This document shows, one piece after another, positions 10,759 to 21,200 of a DNA stretch of 57,500 nt (the first letter of the stretch is position 1; each line of letters opens with the position of its first letter). The stretch spans positions 14,249,454-14,306,953 of the forward strand of contig RPFO01000213.1 in the NCBI GenBank assembly GCA_009746045.1, in the 5' to 3' direction. A program made the translations under genes and the position numbers. Below the pieces are notes generated by a model. That model did not search any database. It was given only the letters and a program-made list of their open reading frames with translations, and had not been told where the DNA came from. Source of the DNA: Mesostigma viride. Taxonomy: Eukaryota > Streptophyta > Mesostigmatophyceae > Mesostigmatales > Mesostigmataceae.

Positions 10759-12640
10759 ATTAATTAATTAATTAATTAGACTCGTGCTCCCGTTGGGGAG
10801 TCACGGAGCATTAACCCCGATGAATGGATGGATGGGCGCACACATTCCTACCGGTCTAATCTATCTACATTGGCTACATACTACATCTATCTAACAACAT
10901 TCTAACTGCATCATCTATCTAGGCAGCCGCACGCTGCCCTAGGGGGAGTTATCTAGCGTGCCTCCCGCGGGATTGCACACGCGGGCGCTTCCCCACTGGG
11001 GGGGGCTCGTTGTCCTCTATGACCTGGGCCCACTTGGCCTTGTCCATCATCTTCTTCCAAATCACGGAGAGGCCTAGGCCCCCCATGTCCTCTACTAGCT
11101 GTTCTTTGAAGGTGCGGGCCTTGCGGCGTCTAACGTCACTGGGCCCAGCCCACGTCAGGAGGTGACGGCCAGGCTGGGCTGGTCGCAGTCCTGCGGGGGG
11201 GCCACGTGAGGTGTCTACCTGGTTGGTGCGAGCTAGGTGCCCTACTAGCTGCAGGCGGCGTTGCTGGTGATATAGGGCATGCCCTGGTACAGGTCCTCAT
11301 TGCGGACATGAGCAGCATATCCTACTCTGAAAATGGAACGCAGCATGCTGGTGACCGCGCCGTCCAGCTTGCGGGCCAGGTCGGCGGTGAGGGTCCACGT
11401 CTCGGCGCCATACGTGAGAACAGGAAGGACGAGGACCTTGAACAGGTCCTGTTTCTCGATCTTGCCCAGGGGCTTGCGCCATAGGGCCCGGTACTGGCGT
11501 AAAGCGTGCCAGGCGAGGGAGATGCGGTGGTCCACATCCACCTCGCAGCTAGGGAGCAGGCTGCCCAGCAGCTTAACGCGGTCCCGATACAGGACTCGAG
11601 AGCCGTCTAGGAGATAGAGGGGCGGCGCTGCGGTGGTGAGCCCAACCGCCAGGGCCTCTGTCTTCTTGCTGACCTCAAGCCCCACTGCACGGGCCTCGAG
11701 AGCCAGGCAGTCAAGCCATGTCTGCACGTGCTCAGTGTCCTCAAAGAGGGTGGTGTCGTCTGCGTAAATGATGTCTGCTAGCCGAATCTCCGTGTCCGCA
11801 CCGCCATGCCAGAATTTGTTAGCAACCTGCACTCCTGGTTCCCTGCCCACGATGCGGGCAAATCGCTTGCGCGCCTGAATCATTACGTATTCGACAACAA
11901 TAATGAACAGGTAGGGCGACAGCACGCAGCGCTGCCACACACCCTTCTGTAAAGGGCATGGGGGCGTGGTCCCGTAAGAAGTGCGCACCGAAGTGGTGGA
12001 CCCTTCATACAGGTTGCGGATGACAGCAATCAGGGGGCGGGGGATCCGGAACAACTCGAGGATGTCCCAAAGCGCAGGCCAGAAAACCGAATCGAAGGCT
12101 TTGATGAAGTCCACCAGCACAAGGTGCAAAGGGGACTCACCAGGCTGAAGGCGTTGCAGTTCCTCCACCAGTCGGCGAGTAGCGAAGAGCGCCTGTACTG
12201 TGTTGCGACCTGAACGGAAGCCGTGCTGAGTCTCGCTGAGGTGACCGTCCAGGGCCGTGCGCAGGCGGTTCAGGATGAGCCGCATAAGAAGCTTGAGGGG
12301 GGCACTTTGAATGCACACCCCTCTGTAGTTGCCGGGGTCGGCAGGCGACCCCTTGTTCTTGTACAGCATCGTGCGAAAACTGTGTTGCCAGGCCGCTGGA
12401 GGTGGTTGCGACGACAGCAGAAGGCGGTTGCAGATGTCCCGGAAGAGCAGCATAACACCTGTGTCCTCGAATTCGGCTGCAAGTTTTACAACTGCGGCCG
12501 GAATCTCGTCAGAGCCGGTGGCTGCGTCATAACGCAGGCGCTGGACCGCCTCCGTGACCTCGCGAGAGGTGAAAGGAGGCATGTCAGACGGGTCGCCAAG
12601 TGGGCCGACCAGCGGGGGACTAGGTAGTCCGCCGCTGACC
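10759..12640 (-). mobile_element. Non-LTR retrotransposon (LINE), copy 1, 5'-truncated
   Basis: On the minus strand the element holds a reverse transcriptase frame, a short 3' UTR with a few CCAT units, a conserved 32-bp hairpin motif (10779-10810; stems CTCCC/GGGAG and GACTC/GAGTC) and a (TAAT)n tail at 10760-10778. The same order recurs in two copies near 44-47 kb. No endonuclease domain is seen upstream, so the copy is 5'-truncated near 12640, where GC-rich unrelated sequence begins. I see no target-site duplication. Clade not assigned; the C-terminal region ([11 protein letters not shown], then a MLRSIFRVG segment) is of a kind seen in many algal and invertebrate LINEs. Confidence 0.85.
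11245..12582 (-). pseudogene. Reverse transcriptase of LINE copy 1, frameshifted near its C-terminus
   Basis: Frame from PPFTSREV through the RT palm motifs: [52 protein letters not shown], and the catalytic [10 protein letters not shown]. It ends prematurely at NAACS. Compared with copy 2, ten bases are missing near 11263-11264 (between two TGC triplets), shifting the frame and removing about 110 C-terminal residues. The usual GVRQGCVLSP core reads GVWQRCVLSP, so two normally invariant positions are changed, suggesting an inactive enzyme. In-frame sequence upstream of the first Met (LPSPPLVGPLGDPSD) fits the same ORF until a TAG near 12640. Confidence 0.85.
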
Positions 12641-12905
12641 TAGGCGGGGCCGGGGGCCCTGCGGGGCCGGCCAGGGCGGCCGGGCGGGCGGCGGCGGCTG
12701 CGAGCAGGGGTGGGGGCGGCACAGCTGTCCCCACGACCTCGGCCGTGGCCGTGGCCCAGGTACGAAGCCGCTTGGCTGGGGCGCCGGGGACGTCGTGGCG
12801 GTGGGGCCGGCCGAGGCCGTCCGAGTGCCCGAGGCGCTTGTACCAGAACCAGGCCCCCTTGCCGTCGTGCTTCTGCTGGCAGCTGCGCAGGTCCTTGACC
12901 ATCTG
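12640..12905 (-). other. GC-rich exon-like segment, unrecognised protein
   Basis: On the minus strand an open stretch begins after a plausible acceptor (TGCTCAG near 12906) with ATG at 12902. It encodes MVKDLRSCQQKHDGKGAW then FWYKRLGHSDGLGRP, then an Ala/Pro-rich tail. Third-position G/C bias is like that of true exons, and it ends where LINE copy 1 begins. It may be an exon of a gene disrupted by the LINE, or 5' sequence of the LINE itself. No family recognised and no companion exons found. Confidence 0.35.
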
Positions 12906-13839
12906 CTGAGCATATATATATGATATGCATAATCACATGCATGCAGGATAGTCCACGCGCGAGCGGCGGGGACTCACACACCTCCATTTGAGTGGGGCCC
13001 ACGTTCGTGTACTAACCTAGATGCAAGGTGCATGGTGCTATCTAGTGTTTACGGCGATACGAAATGGCATCAATCGTTTCACCCTTTCCATGGCCCATGC
13101 ACACGCTACATTGATCAACAACGCCACGGTAGGTCGCCGGCACATTCCCACCAAGATGGATTGACAAGTTACATTCCCTCTGCATTTGTATGAAATTTCT
13201 AAGGACATTTGCACGCCAATGACGATATAGGTACGGATCTGGCTGGCTGGCTCTCAACATCCTACAGTGTGCAGGGCACACTAAACAGCACTACACACCT
13301 TCGCTAGCATGAACACTGCATGTGCCCCGATATTTAGTAAGACAACCTGTAACTGCACACAAAGCATGTCATTTCCTAATCTCGAGCATTGAGTTGTCTC
13401 ACTTACAAAATCATGTCGTCATGTGGAGACCTATTCTGTTGCAATGAATTTACAAGCCAACACGGATTCGTATTCCCAGCTTTGGCCGGCCACAAATCCA
13501 AATCTGCGGCATGTAGTCACACACGTCGACATGTTTGAAACCTTCCCAAAAAAAACCGACCGTGTGTGGCTAGCAACTAGAGACAAGCAGGAGGCTGGAT
13601 GCCTCATGGATAGCAAGCCTCGTGCCCCAAAAATCAACAGATAATACATGGTACAAGAATGAGAAAGCTACCCTATGCTAAGAATAGGGCAAGGCCTATC
13701 GGGACATCGATCCCATACTTAATCCTTGCGACCCTCACCTCCACGGTGAGGTACTGTAACAGCATCAGTTGGCTATTCGGAGACCCTTGAAGCGATCTCG
13801 CTTTCCAATTCAACAAGCCTACTTGATAACTAAAGAAGC
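12906..13839. other. Intergenic stretch, nothing convincing
   Basis: Sequence 3' of the EF-hand gene. A small minus-strand frame (13042-13281) has no recognisable domain and poor codon bias. Confidence 0.6.
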
Positions 13840-14474
13840 CTACTTCTGCTGCTTCTTCAGTTCGGCCGAGGGGATCGCCTCCTGGGACACCTGGAGGTCC
13901 AGCTTTGCGAGCGCGACCAGCAGGTGTGGGAACTCGCTCTTGTCGATGGTACCGCTGCCGTCACGGTCAGCGCCTGCGCGCACCCAGGAATATTCCACAT
14001 GCAGTGGCAACAGTGCCCATCTCACGTGAGATCCAATGTGGGGGCGGGCTGACGGTGCATGCAATAGGATTGGATTTCACTCGTGCGCATTGCATTTGAG
14101 GTGTGGTGTGGACAAGTTTATACACTCGTAAGTCGTTTCTGCGTTTAAAGCAAATCACTGCCACCACGCATTCACATCCACACACAGAGAACAGTCACTA
14201 AAAACCTTGGTAGTGATGAAATACCGCCATGCCGTGGTGCTGTGCAAATATAATAACTGATATAATTGGAAATTTCAAAGCTCCCCCCCCCCCTCCCCGC
14301 ACACGCACCCCCTTCCTCCCACCACCACCACCACACGCACACACACTCTACTCTTGTTATAAACTAATTAAGCCCCCCACTTCGTTTCAACCCCCCACTT
14401 CGTTTCAAAATGAAAATATCCTCTCTCCCTCCCTCCCTCCCTCCCTCCCTCCCTCCCTCCCTCCCTCCCTCCCT

Positions 14475-14515
<41 letters not shown>

Positions 14516-15199
14516 ACCCCCACCCCCACCCACCCCACTCCCCCCTTCCTTTGCAGTCATCAGAAACACCACCTACAGCGAGAGAAATCGAACCTATCAT
14601 GAGAAAAACATATCATCGGCTAGGATGACAGAAATGAGAAATGTCACCTAGAGCGACACAAGCGTGGCCTACAATGAAGCGGGGAAACACGGAGAAAAAG
14701 CAGCTAGGACGAGAGAGATGTTACCTAGGCGGAAGAACACGTTATCAACCAGGGAGGCCCAACATCTTCACCATCCAAGCCCCCAAGGGGAACGTTACAT
14801 AGGATGAGCGAATCGGCGATGTTCTTTGGGGGGGGGGGGGGGGGGGGCGTTACCTAGGATGAGGGACTCGGCGATGTTCTTGGGGTGGGGTGGGGTTACC
14901 TAGGATGAGGGACTCGGCGATGTTCTTGGGGCAGCGCACGCCCTCCTTGCCCAAGCAGTCCACCAACTCCTGCACCGTGATCTCGCCATCGCCGTCGGCG
15001 TCAAACTTCTCGAACAGGACATCCGCGGGGTCCTTGTGGTACCCTGGGATCGTGGGGATGCGCTTGCGCTGGTTGGTCGTGTTGCTGACCAGCTGCTGGA
15101 TCCCCTGGATTAGCTTGCCAGCCTGGCAGGTGACGGCGGGCCGGGCGGATGTGGCGCGGTTCACGCGGGCGGGTGCCGCGGCGGTGCTGATGCGGGCGG
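13840..15199 (-). CDS. EF-hand calcium-binding protein, first exon not identified
   Basis: Two exons are clear: 15199-14900 (acceptor tentative) and 13973-13840, ending in TAG. Joining the donor at 14900 (CTAG then GTAAC) to the acceptor at 13974 restores a phase-1 codon, so the frame reads smoothly from ESLILG into ADRDGSGTIDKSEF. The first EF loop is DADGDGEITVQEL, the second DRDGSGTIDKSEF; both have Asp/Asn/Ser/Thr at Ca-coordinating positions and Glu at position 12, so both should bind calcium. Upstream is an Ala/Arg/Ser/Thr-rich stretch (ISTAAAPARVNRATSARP) ending near VTCQAG. It resembles a plastid transit peptide, but this is inference. The open frame continues past 15199 to about 15272 with no ATG, so the start must lie in an upstream exon I could not place. 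Residues between the putative transit peptide and EF1 match no family I recognise. Likely a small calcium sensor. Confidence 0.75.
14421..14513. repeat. (CCCT)n then (CT)n microsatellite
   Basis: Inside the EF-hand intron. On the minus strand it is purine-rich, so it is not the polypyrimidine tract of the acceptor. Confidence 0.95.
14560..14880 (-). repeat. Ladder of copies of the EF-hand exon end and donor
   Basis: The true boundary reads plus GGTTACCTAGGATGAGGGAC then TCGGCGATGTTCTTGGGG (14895-14932). A near-perfect copy is at 14849-14886, an altered one at 14795-14830 (ACATAGGATGAGCGAATCGG), and faint ones near 14717 (GTTACCTAGGCG), 14640 (GTCACCTAGAGCG) and 14565 (CACCTACAGCGAG). The last full copy is 46 bp from the true donor, so using it would shift the frame. 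A run of 20 G (14828-14847) splits the copies. Confidence 0.8.
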
Positions 15200-15272
15200 C
15201 TGTGGATTGGGGTGGCAGTTTGGGATCGGGTCGGTTTCCAAAAATAGCATGATCAAAGCAATCGTGGTGCAA

Positions 15273-17860
15273 TCCACTGTGAGGGTATACTCAAAACTAG
15301 GTTGCACAAAGGCCACCTCGCACACCTTACTTTAGAGGGGAACATTCAAGGGGTGAATCCCCCACAATCTATGCCCGCTGCATACCCCACCAATTAGAGA
15401 AGAGGCCACGATGACAGCAAACGGCTTAGCGTACCCCCCTCCCCCCCACAACCCTCGTTCCAAAGACGTTGGTTCTCACTACTCAAGAGCGGCACGGAGA
15501 GACCACCCTGGCAACGTTGCTAGCTGTAAAGGAGCCACTGGGTACTCCTCGATTAGCAAAGACTACGCTACAGTGATAGCAAATGGTTGCCAACAGCTGT
15601 CACTGCACGAGCGGGCTCAGAATGGCCTAGTCCTGCTCTAGCAGCCGATACAGCATGCTCATGAATTGAAGCCAGGCGGGTATTGCAAGGAACATGGATG
15701 TGGGAGTTAGGGGATGGACGGAAAATTGCCGTCTGAACAGGCCCCTATAAAAACGAAAATCGCAATTCTCGACAGATATACAACATATTCGGCTAGTGAA
15801 CCGTGCATTGGAGCTCTTGCTACTTGAATAAAAGAACATAGATAAGATTGCCGACATGCAAACCGGGGGCCAGCATAATACTAAGCCAGGTGTGCACAGA
15901 TAGTGACTAAAGGTCTGCGGAGGACGCGGTGAGAAGAAGGGCATCCCAAAAACTCCGCACGTGCAGACTACGCTTCCATACGGATTGAGCGGAGGTCCAA
16001 TTGACCAAGCCCCACAGGTTACATCCACTCGATATTCGAGAAAAGAACGTCAGAAAGAACACGATCCGATAACATCAAGAGCTACACCGGGTGGGGGCCT
16101 CACCTTGAAATTTACGAGGAATTACTGAGCAGAAGGCCTGGTGCGATGAACATGTTCGGGCAAACAAGCAGCAAATGGCACGATAGGGTACGTATAAGTA
16201 ATCGGTATCATCCGGTGCATGCACAACATCGCAGCGTAGCACCTATCCGGCAGTCGCGCGAAATCCAGAACCAAGCTGGTAATATGACCAAGCGTACCGT
16301 GGGGGCAGAGCTAAGGGCCTGCATCTTAAATTGAAGAGGAAATAGGGTTTAAATGGAAGGTAAAAAGAGCTGCGTGTGACACGATGAGATCTCGCCTGCT
16401 CGTTTTTGCCCTTTTCCCCTTGGATGCCTGTTGGATGATGATAATCTTTGAGCGTGTAACGTTAGGCCGATGCACTGCGGGGTCGTTGGAAGATCTTTCC
16501 TCCGGGATAATTCCAGCGCCTTCAAAACCACGTCAGGGAAAATAGGTTGGCAGAACTCTGTTTGCAGTTACAACACCCACCCGGGCGTAAGCATGGCCTT
16601 TAACTGGTTGATAAAAGAGTAAACGTGCGAGGCGGCGACGGCAGGTTGGGGTCAATAAATGGATGGCAGCAGAAAGGAATCCAGCTTCAGGAGATTGACG
16701 TACGACGGTACGGGCGGAATGCCGCATCCAAGAGCATTCAAAGCGACAAGAGGCGACAAGGCAGAGGGGGGGACCGCTGGTGGCACGTGACAGAGGTCAT
16801 ATGCATAGCAAGGCGTGTCGATCGGCAATCAGCTGCCACAGATCATGAATCGAGTCAATAGCAATCAAGGCACATATCATCAACGGAGACGACAGCGTTG
16901 CTTGAGTATGCATGTATCTATAAGTTCAAAGCGTTGCTGTTGAATATACATGTTGTAACTATTAGTAGTTGTTGTGGAGAGGAAACCGGCCGCGGCCGCG
17001 CATGATATATTCCACGATCCAGCATCATGAGGATCGATGGCAGTACTGCTGAGCGGATCGATCATGTCGCCGGATGGCCATCCGCGACCTATCATGCATA
17101 GCGGTCCAGCTACTGTAGTGATATGCGTGGACGAATTGCGAACTAGAGTGACCGTAAATTGCTAGTCGATAGACGCAGACGATATTGTTACTTGTCTGAG
17201 CTCGATGCCACATACACATGTATATCGATGATATTGGAGCTCCTCATTGGCGCATGCACGCATCAGACGTAGGTCTGGCGTCGATCGTCATTTGGGTAGT
17301 GTCTTCCCAGTAGTAGACCGGGTGACGAATAGCCATGCGACGTACGTTGACCGAGACATTGAAGGCGTCAATTCGCCAAAGCAGCCAGGTAAACGTGCAT
17401 CTTCCAGGGGAAGTCAGATTTGCACTGCGCTTCTCGAGATGTTCCTGCCTGTAATGTTCGAGACCGAGGGTTGCAGTAATTCGTCTTATTACATGCAGAA
17501 GTGGCGCGCTTCATTTCCCCGATGGCGTTTTCACGCCCAATTTCACGGGTTCCTTAGCTATTTTCGCCGCCTTCTGGACCACGTCAGGCTCGTGGACAGG
17601 TCACCGATAGCAGGCACGTAGACCTTCCCGCGCCATCTCCTGCGATGACGCCCCCGTTTGCGGGATCAGTCAGATGCTAACATCCTCATATGTTTGCTGA
17701 TCGCTGCGCGCCACTGTCCAGATCTCAGCGCCCTTCCTCGTCATTGCCACTAGATCTCCTGCCCATCATACATGCCCTTTGTGGCAGTCCTGCCCACCAT
17801 TTCATGATGGCAATTCACCACACAGTTCATCTCATGTATGCTGCACGTCACAATCCACCC
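15273..17860. other. Intergenic stretch between divergent EF-hand and ALF4 genes
   Basis: No exon could be placed although the EF-hand first exon is expected here. Open frames are short and unbiased. Confidence 0.6.
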
Positions 17861-18130
17861 CACTGATATGCTTGCTAGCATCCGCCCCACCATCCACCCC
17901 ATCATCCGAGCCACCATCCACCCCACTGAGATGCTTGCTAGCATCCGCCCCACCATCCGCCCCATCATCCGAGCCACCATCCACCCCACTGAGATGCTTG
18001 CTTGCATCCGCCCCACTATCCGCCCCATCATCCGAGCCACCATCCTCCCCACCTCCCATCCCACCATACAACGCACCATACAACCCGCCATCCAACCCAC
18101 CATCCAACCCACAACCCACCCCACCATCCG
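17861..18130 (+). repeat. 63-bp minisatellite (3 copies) and CCATCC-rich tail
   Basis: CACTGAxATGCTTGCTAGCATC starts units at 17861, 17924 and 17987, followed by ACCATCC-type repeats. It lies just upstream of the proposed ALF4 exon 1. Confidence 0.85.
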
Positions 18131-18218
18131 TATCATCGGAAGCTTTAAACCGAAACACTAATCCTTAACCCTACCCCTGACATCCTAGTATTCATACCCC
18201 AATCTACATACCGCACAC

Positions 18219-21200
18219 ATGCCCACCACCCCACCGCCACGACCCTTCCCGCAGGCGTCCCGAAACAATGATGACGTGGCGTCCTCGCGTGCAGCCACCG
18301 ACTTCTCCGACCTCATCTGCGAGGCCCTGGCAGGTGCCCATGACCCCAGGGAGGAAGGCAGAGGCGGCGCTGGAAGCCCAAAAGAGGATGGGGTGCTCCG
18401 GCAGGTGGTGGAAGCGTTGGGTGCTGACCCAGGGTCGGCGAAGGTAGCTGGATGCATGGGAGATAGGGGGACGTATGCAAGCACATCATAACCTTCTGAT
18501 AGTATTTATGATTTGTTGATAATAGAATAGAAGCAGTATATTGAATGAAGTAGTGTGTAGATCTGAATATTGATTTTTACACATCGCATGCCTTGGTATG
18601 GTTGCTGGACCCTCGGTTGTCTATACCTCGCTGTACAGGACTTGTCGGAGTGTCGCCCCCCCTGTTGCCTTCGCTCCACTGTGTGTATATACTACTATGC
18701 CAAGTTGATATTCCTTGACCACGTTACGTTAATTAATTAGTATACCATGTACGTATTCACCACGTTGTTCCCCCCTCGCCGTCGTTTCACCATGCGCGTC
18801 TGTAGGAACTGTGGAGCGGCACAAGGTTGCTACATGGGTCACATGTGTGCTGCTGGCGCACGCGCTCTCTAGCTGCACCCTCTTGCCTCCCCAAGAGGCT
18901 AACCTCACAAGAATCGTGAGTAGTTGATTGGGTCGTAGGATGCTGTGTTGGATGCGTGTGCACAGGACGTGCTGGCACGCATGCACCCTGTCGCAGTCGC
19001 TATTCCAGACACGAGGTTGTCCCCCCCCAAAAAAACTCACTTCAGCTATGCCAGATGACTGACCCTAACAAGCAATGCACAGTCTACATGTTTTTAATTC
19101 AGCAACGCATGGCCGGTCACTAATGATCGGGACTTGCCTGTCCACAGGACCCTGCTGGCGCACGCACTCATTGAGTGACGATGTTCGCCCCCGAATTTGT
19201 GCACCTGACGTAAAACAATGTTTCAAATTACAGGGCTTTTCTTGGTCACAAGACCTGCTGCCGCACGCACCAAGTTGCAGTCGCTATGCAGGATGCTGAG
19301 TTGTACTATTCCAGTTGGCTTACACCAAAGTGGTTCACCGATGCCAATCGTTGGGTCTTTTTTGTCCACAGGACATGCTAGCGCACGCACCCTGGGACTG
19401 GCTGGCGGCCTGCCTGCCCTGCGCCGACCTATCTGCCAGCTGTCGCGGGCAGGTGGAAGTGGTGACGGATGCCATGGCGAGGTGGGGCGACGCTCGCGAG
19501 GTGGTCACCTTCACACTCGAGGTGAGCACATGTGATTATAGTCGTGCAAGGAGCTTATCACAGCAGTGTAAGGAGCTTATCTCTGGTTGGCGCTCGAGGT
19601 GAGCATATGTGGTCATGGTCGGGTAAGGAGTATTGGGCTAGAAGCTCACAGCCTCTCACTCGCTACTTGCACTCACTTACACTCACTACGTAAGGCCAGT
19701 CTTGGGCTCTACATCCGTGGGCCAAGAGGGCGATGCTTGCCAGGTCATCGCGTTTACCCTTGAGGTGGGCGACAGCTGTTATAATTGACGAATAGGTCAC
19801 AGGTAACTACCTGCTGTCTTGAGGGGAGTATAAGCTACTATGCTATGTAAGACTAGGATACAGTTACAATCTATGAAGACTAGTATATATAGCACATATG
19901 AGAGGAGTATTAACTACTATGCTGTGTAAGACTAATATACAAGTACATTTTGTTAAGACTAGTATTTATACCACATATGAGGGGAGCATAAACTACTACT
20001 AGACTAGCAGCCCACATTTTACTCAGGATTATTCCAGCACTAATTTCTTGTAAGAAGGGGCGACGATCGAGATATTGTCGCGCGTGCCTTTGAGGCGAGC
20101 ATCATCAATCAAGGCTAATTGATCATGTAAAGCTACCTAATGCTAGTTATCGTCCCAGTTGAGAGCCGTCATGGCTAAATAACGTTTTCAAGCTACTCGT
20201 CACGGGCTCGCGTGACGAGGTGGGGATCATTCTTTTTAAAGCTCTCAACCTACAGAAGATTTAACGAACTTAAGAACACTGACGCGCGATGTCTAACGGA
20301 ATGCCACTAGCTGGAGATGGCCAACTCGAGCTGAGACCATTAAACTTAGACTACCATCATTATATCAGTACATCATTATATCATTATATCATTATAATAC
20401 TGTCATATTACTCTAGTATCACTACTAGTATAATATTAGTACTATTATACTACATCATTATACACCATTATACTACAGTAGTACTAGGCTTGTCAACCTT
20501 TTTTGAGACAACCTGTAAGCGGGAACCGGGGTGGTGAAACACAGAATCCCAGCCTTGTTCAAAGCTTTGTTCGAAGCCTTGTTCGAAGCAGGACTTTTTG
20601 CCCTCTTGGCCGGTTTCCCCTCTCGGCCCCTGTTCGCTCGCCCGCCCACTTGCCCGCTGCCATGTGGGAAAGGGAGTGGGAGTCAATCGGTTGTATTCAT
20701 GGGCAAGCCAGCAGCTAGTGTTTTTGCTAAGGGTTTTTGGGCTGCGGTCGCGGGTGATCTCGGCCCCCGAAATCCTGCGTTCGCGGTGACCTTGGCCACC
20801 AAAATCCCGGGGTCGCGCATGATCTCACATAGCTTTGTTGCGAGCACTACGTGTGATGTGTTATACGCTTGATTGCCTCAGCCTAGGCTTGTGGGGGGCC
20901 CAGGGGGGGTTATAGGCACTTTGGCCTTAGTCTACTAACAATACAACTTATTGGTTTGTTTTTATGCGGAATTCTTGCGTCAATAAAATTAGATTACCCT
21001 TCACCCTTGGGCCTTAAGCCTTGGGCATAAACACAAACTTGCTGACCCTAGTGGCGCATTCATAATACTCAATACACATCAATGATACCACCTTTGAGTT
21101 GTGACTTGGCCACTTGGGCCATGGGGCATGGTCCAACGGCTACGAAGGTTGAAAAACTCAATCCTACCTGCTTGAATGAAAATGCTACATAAAACAATAG

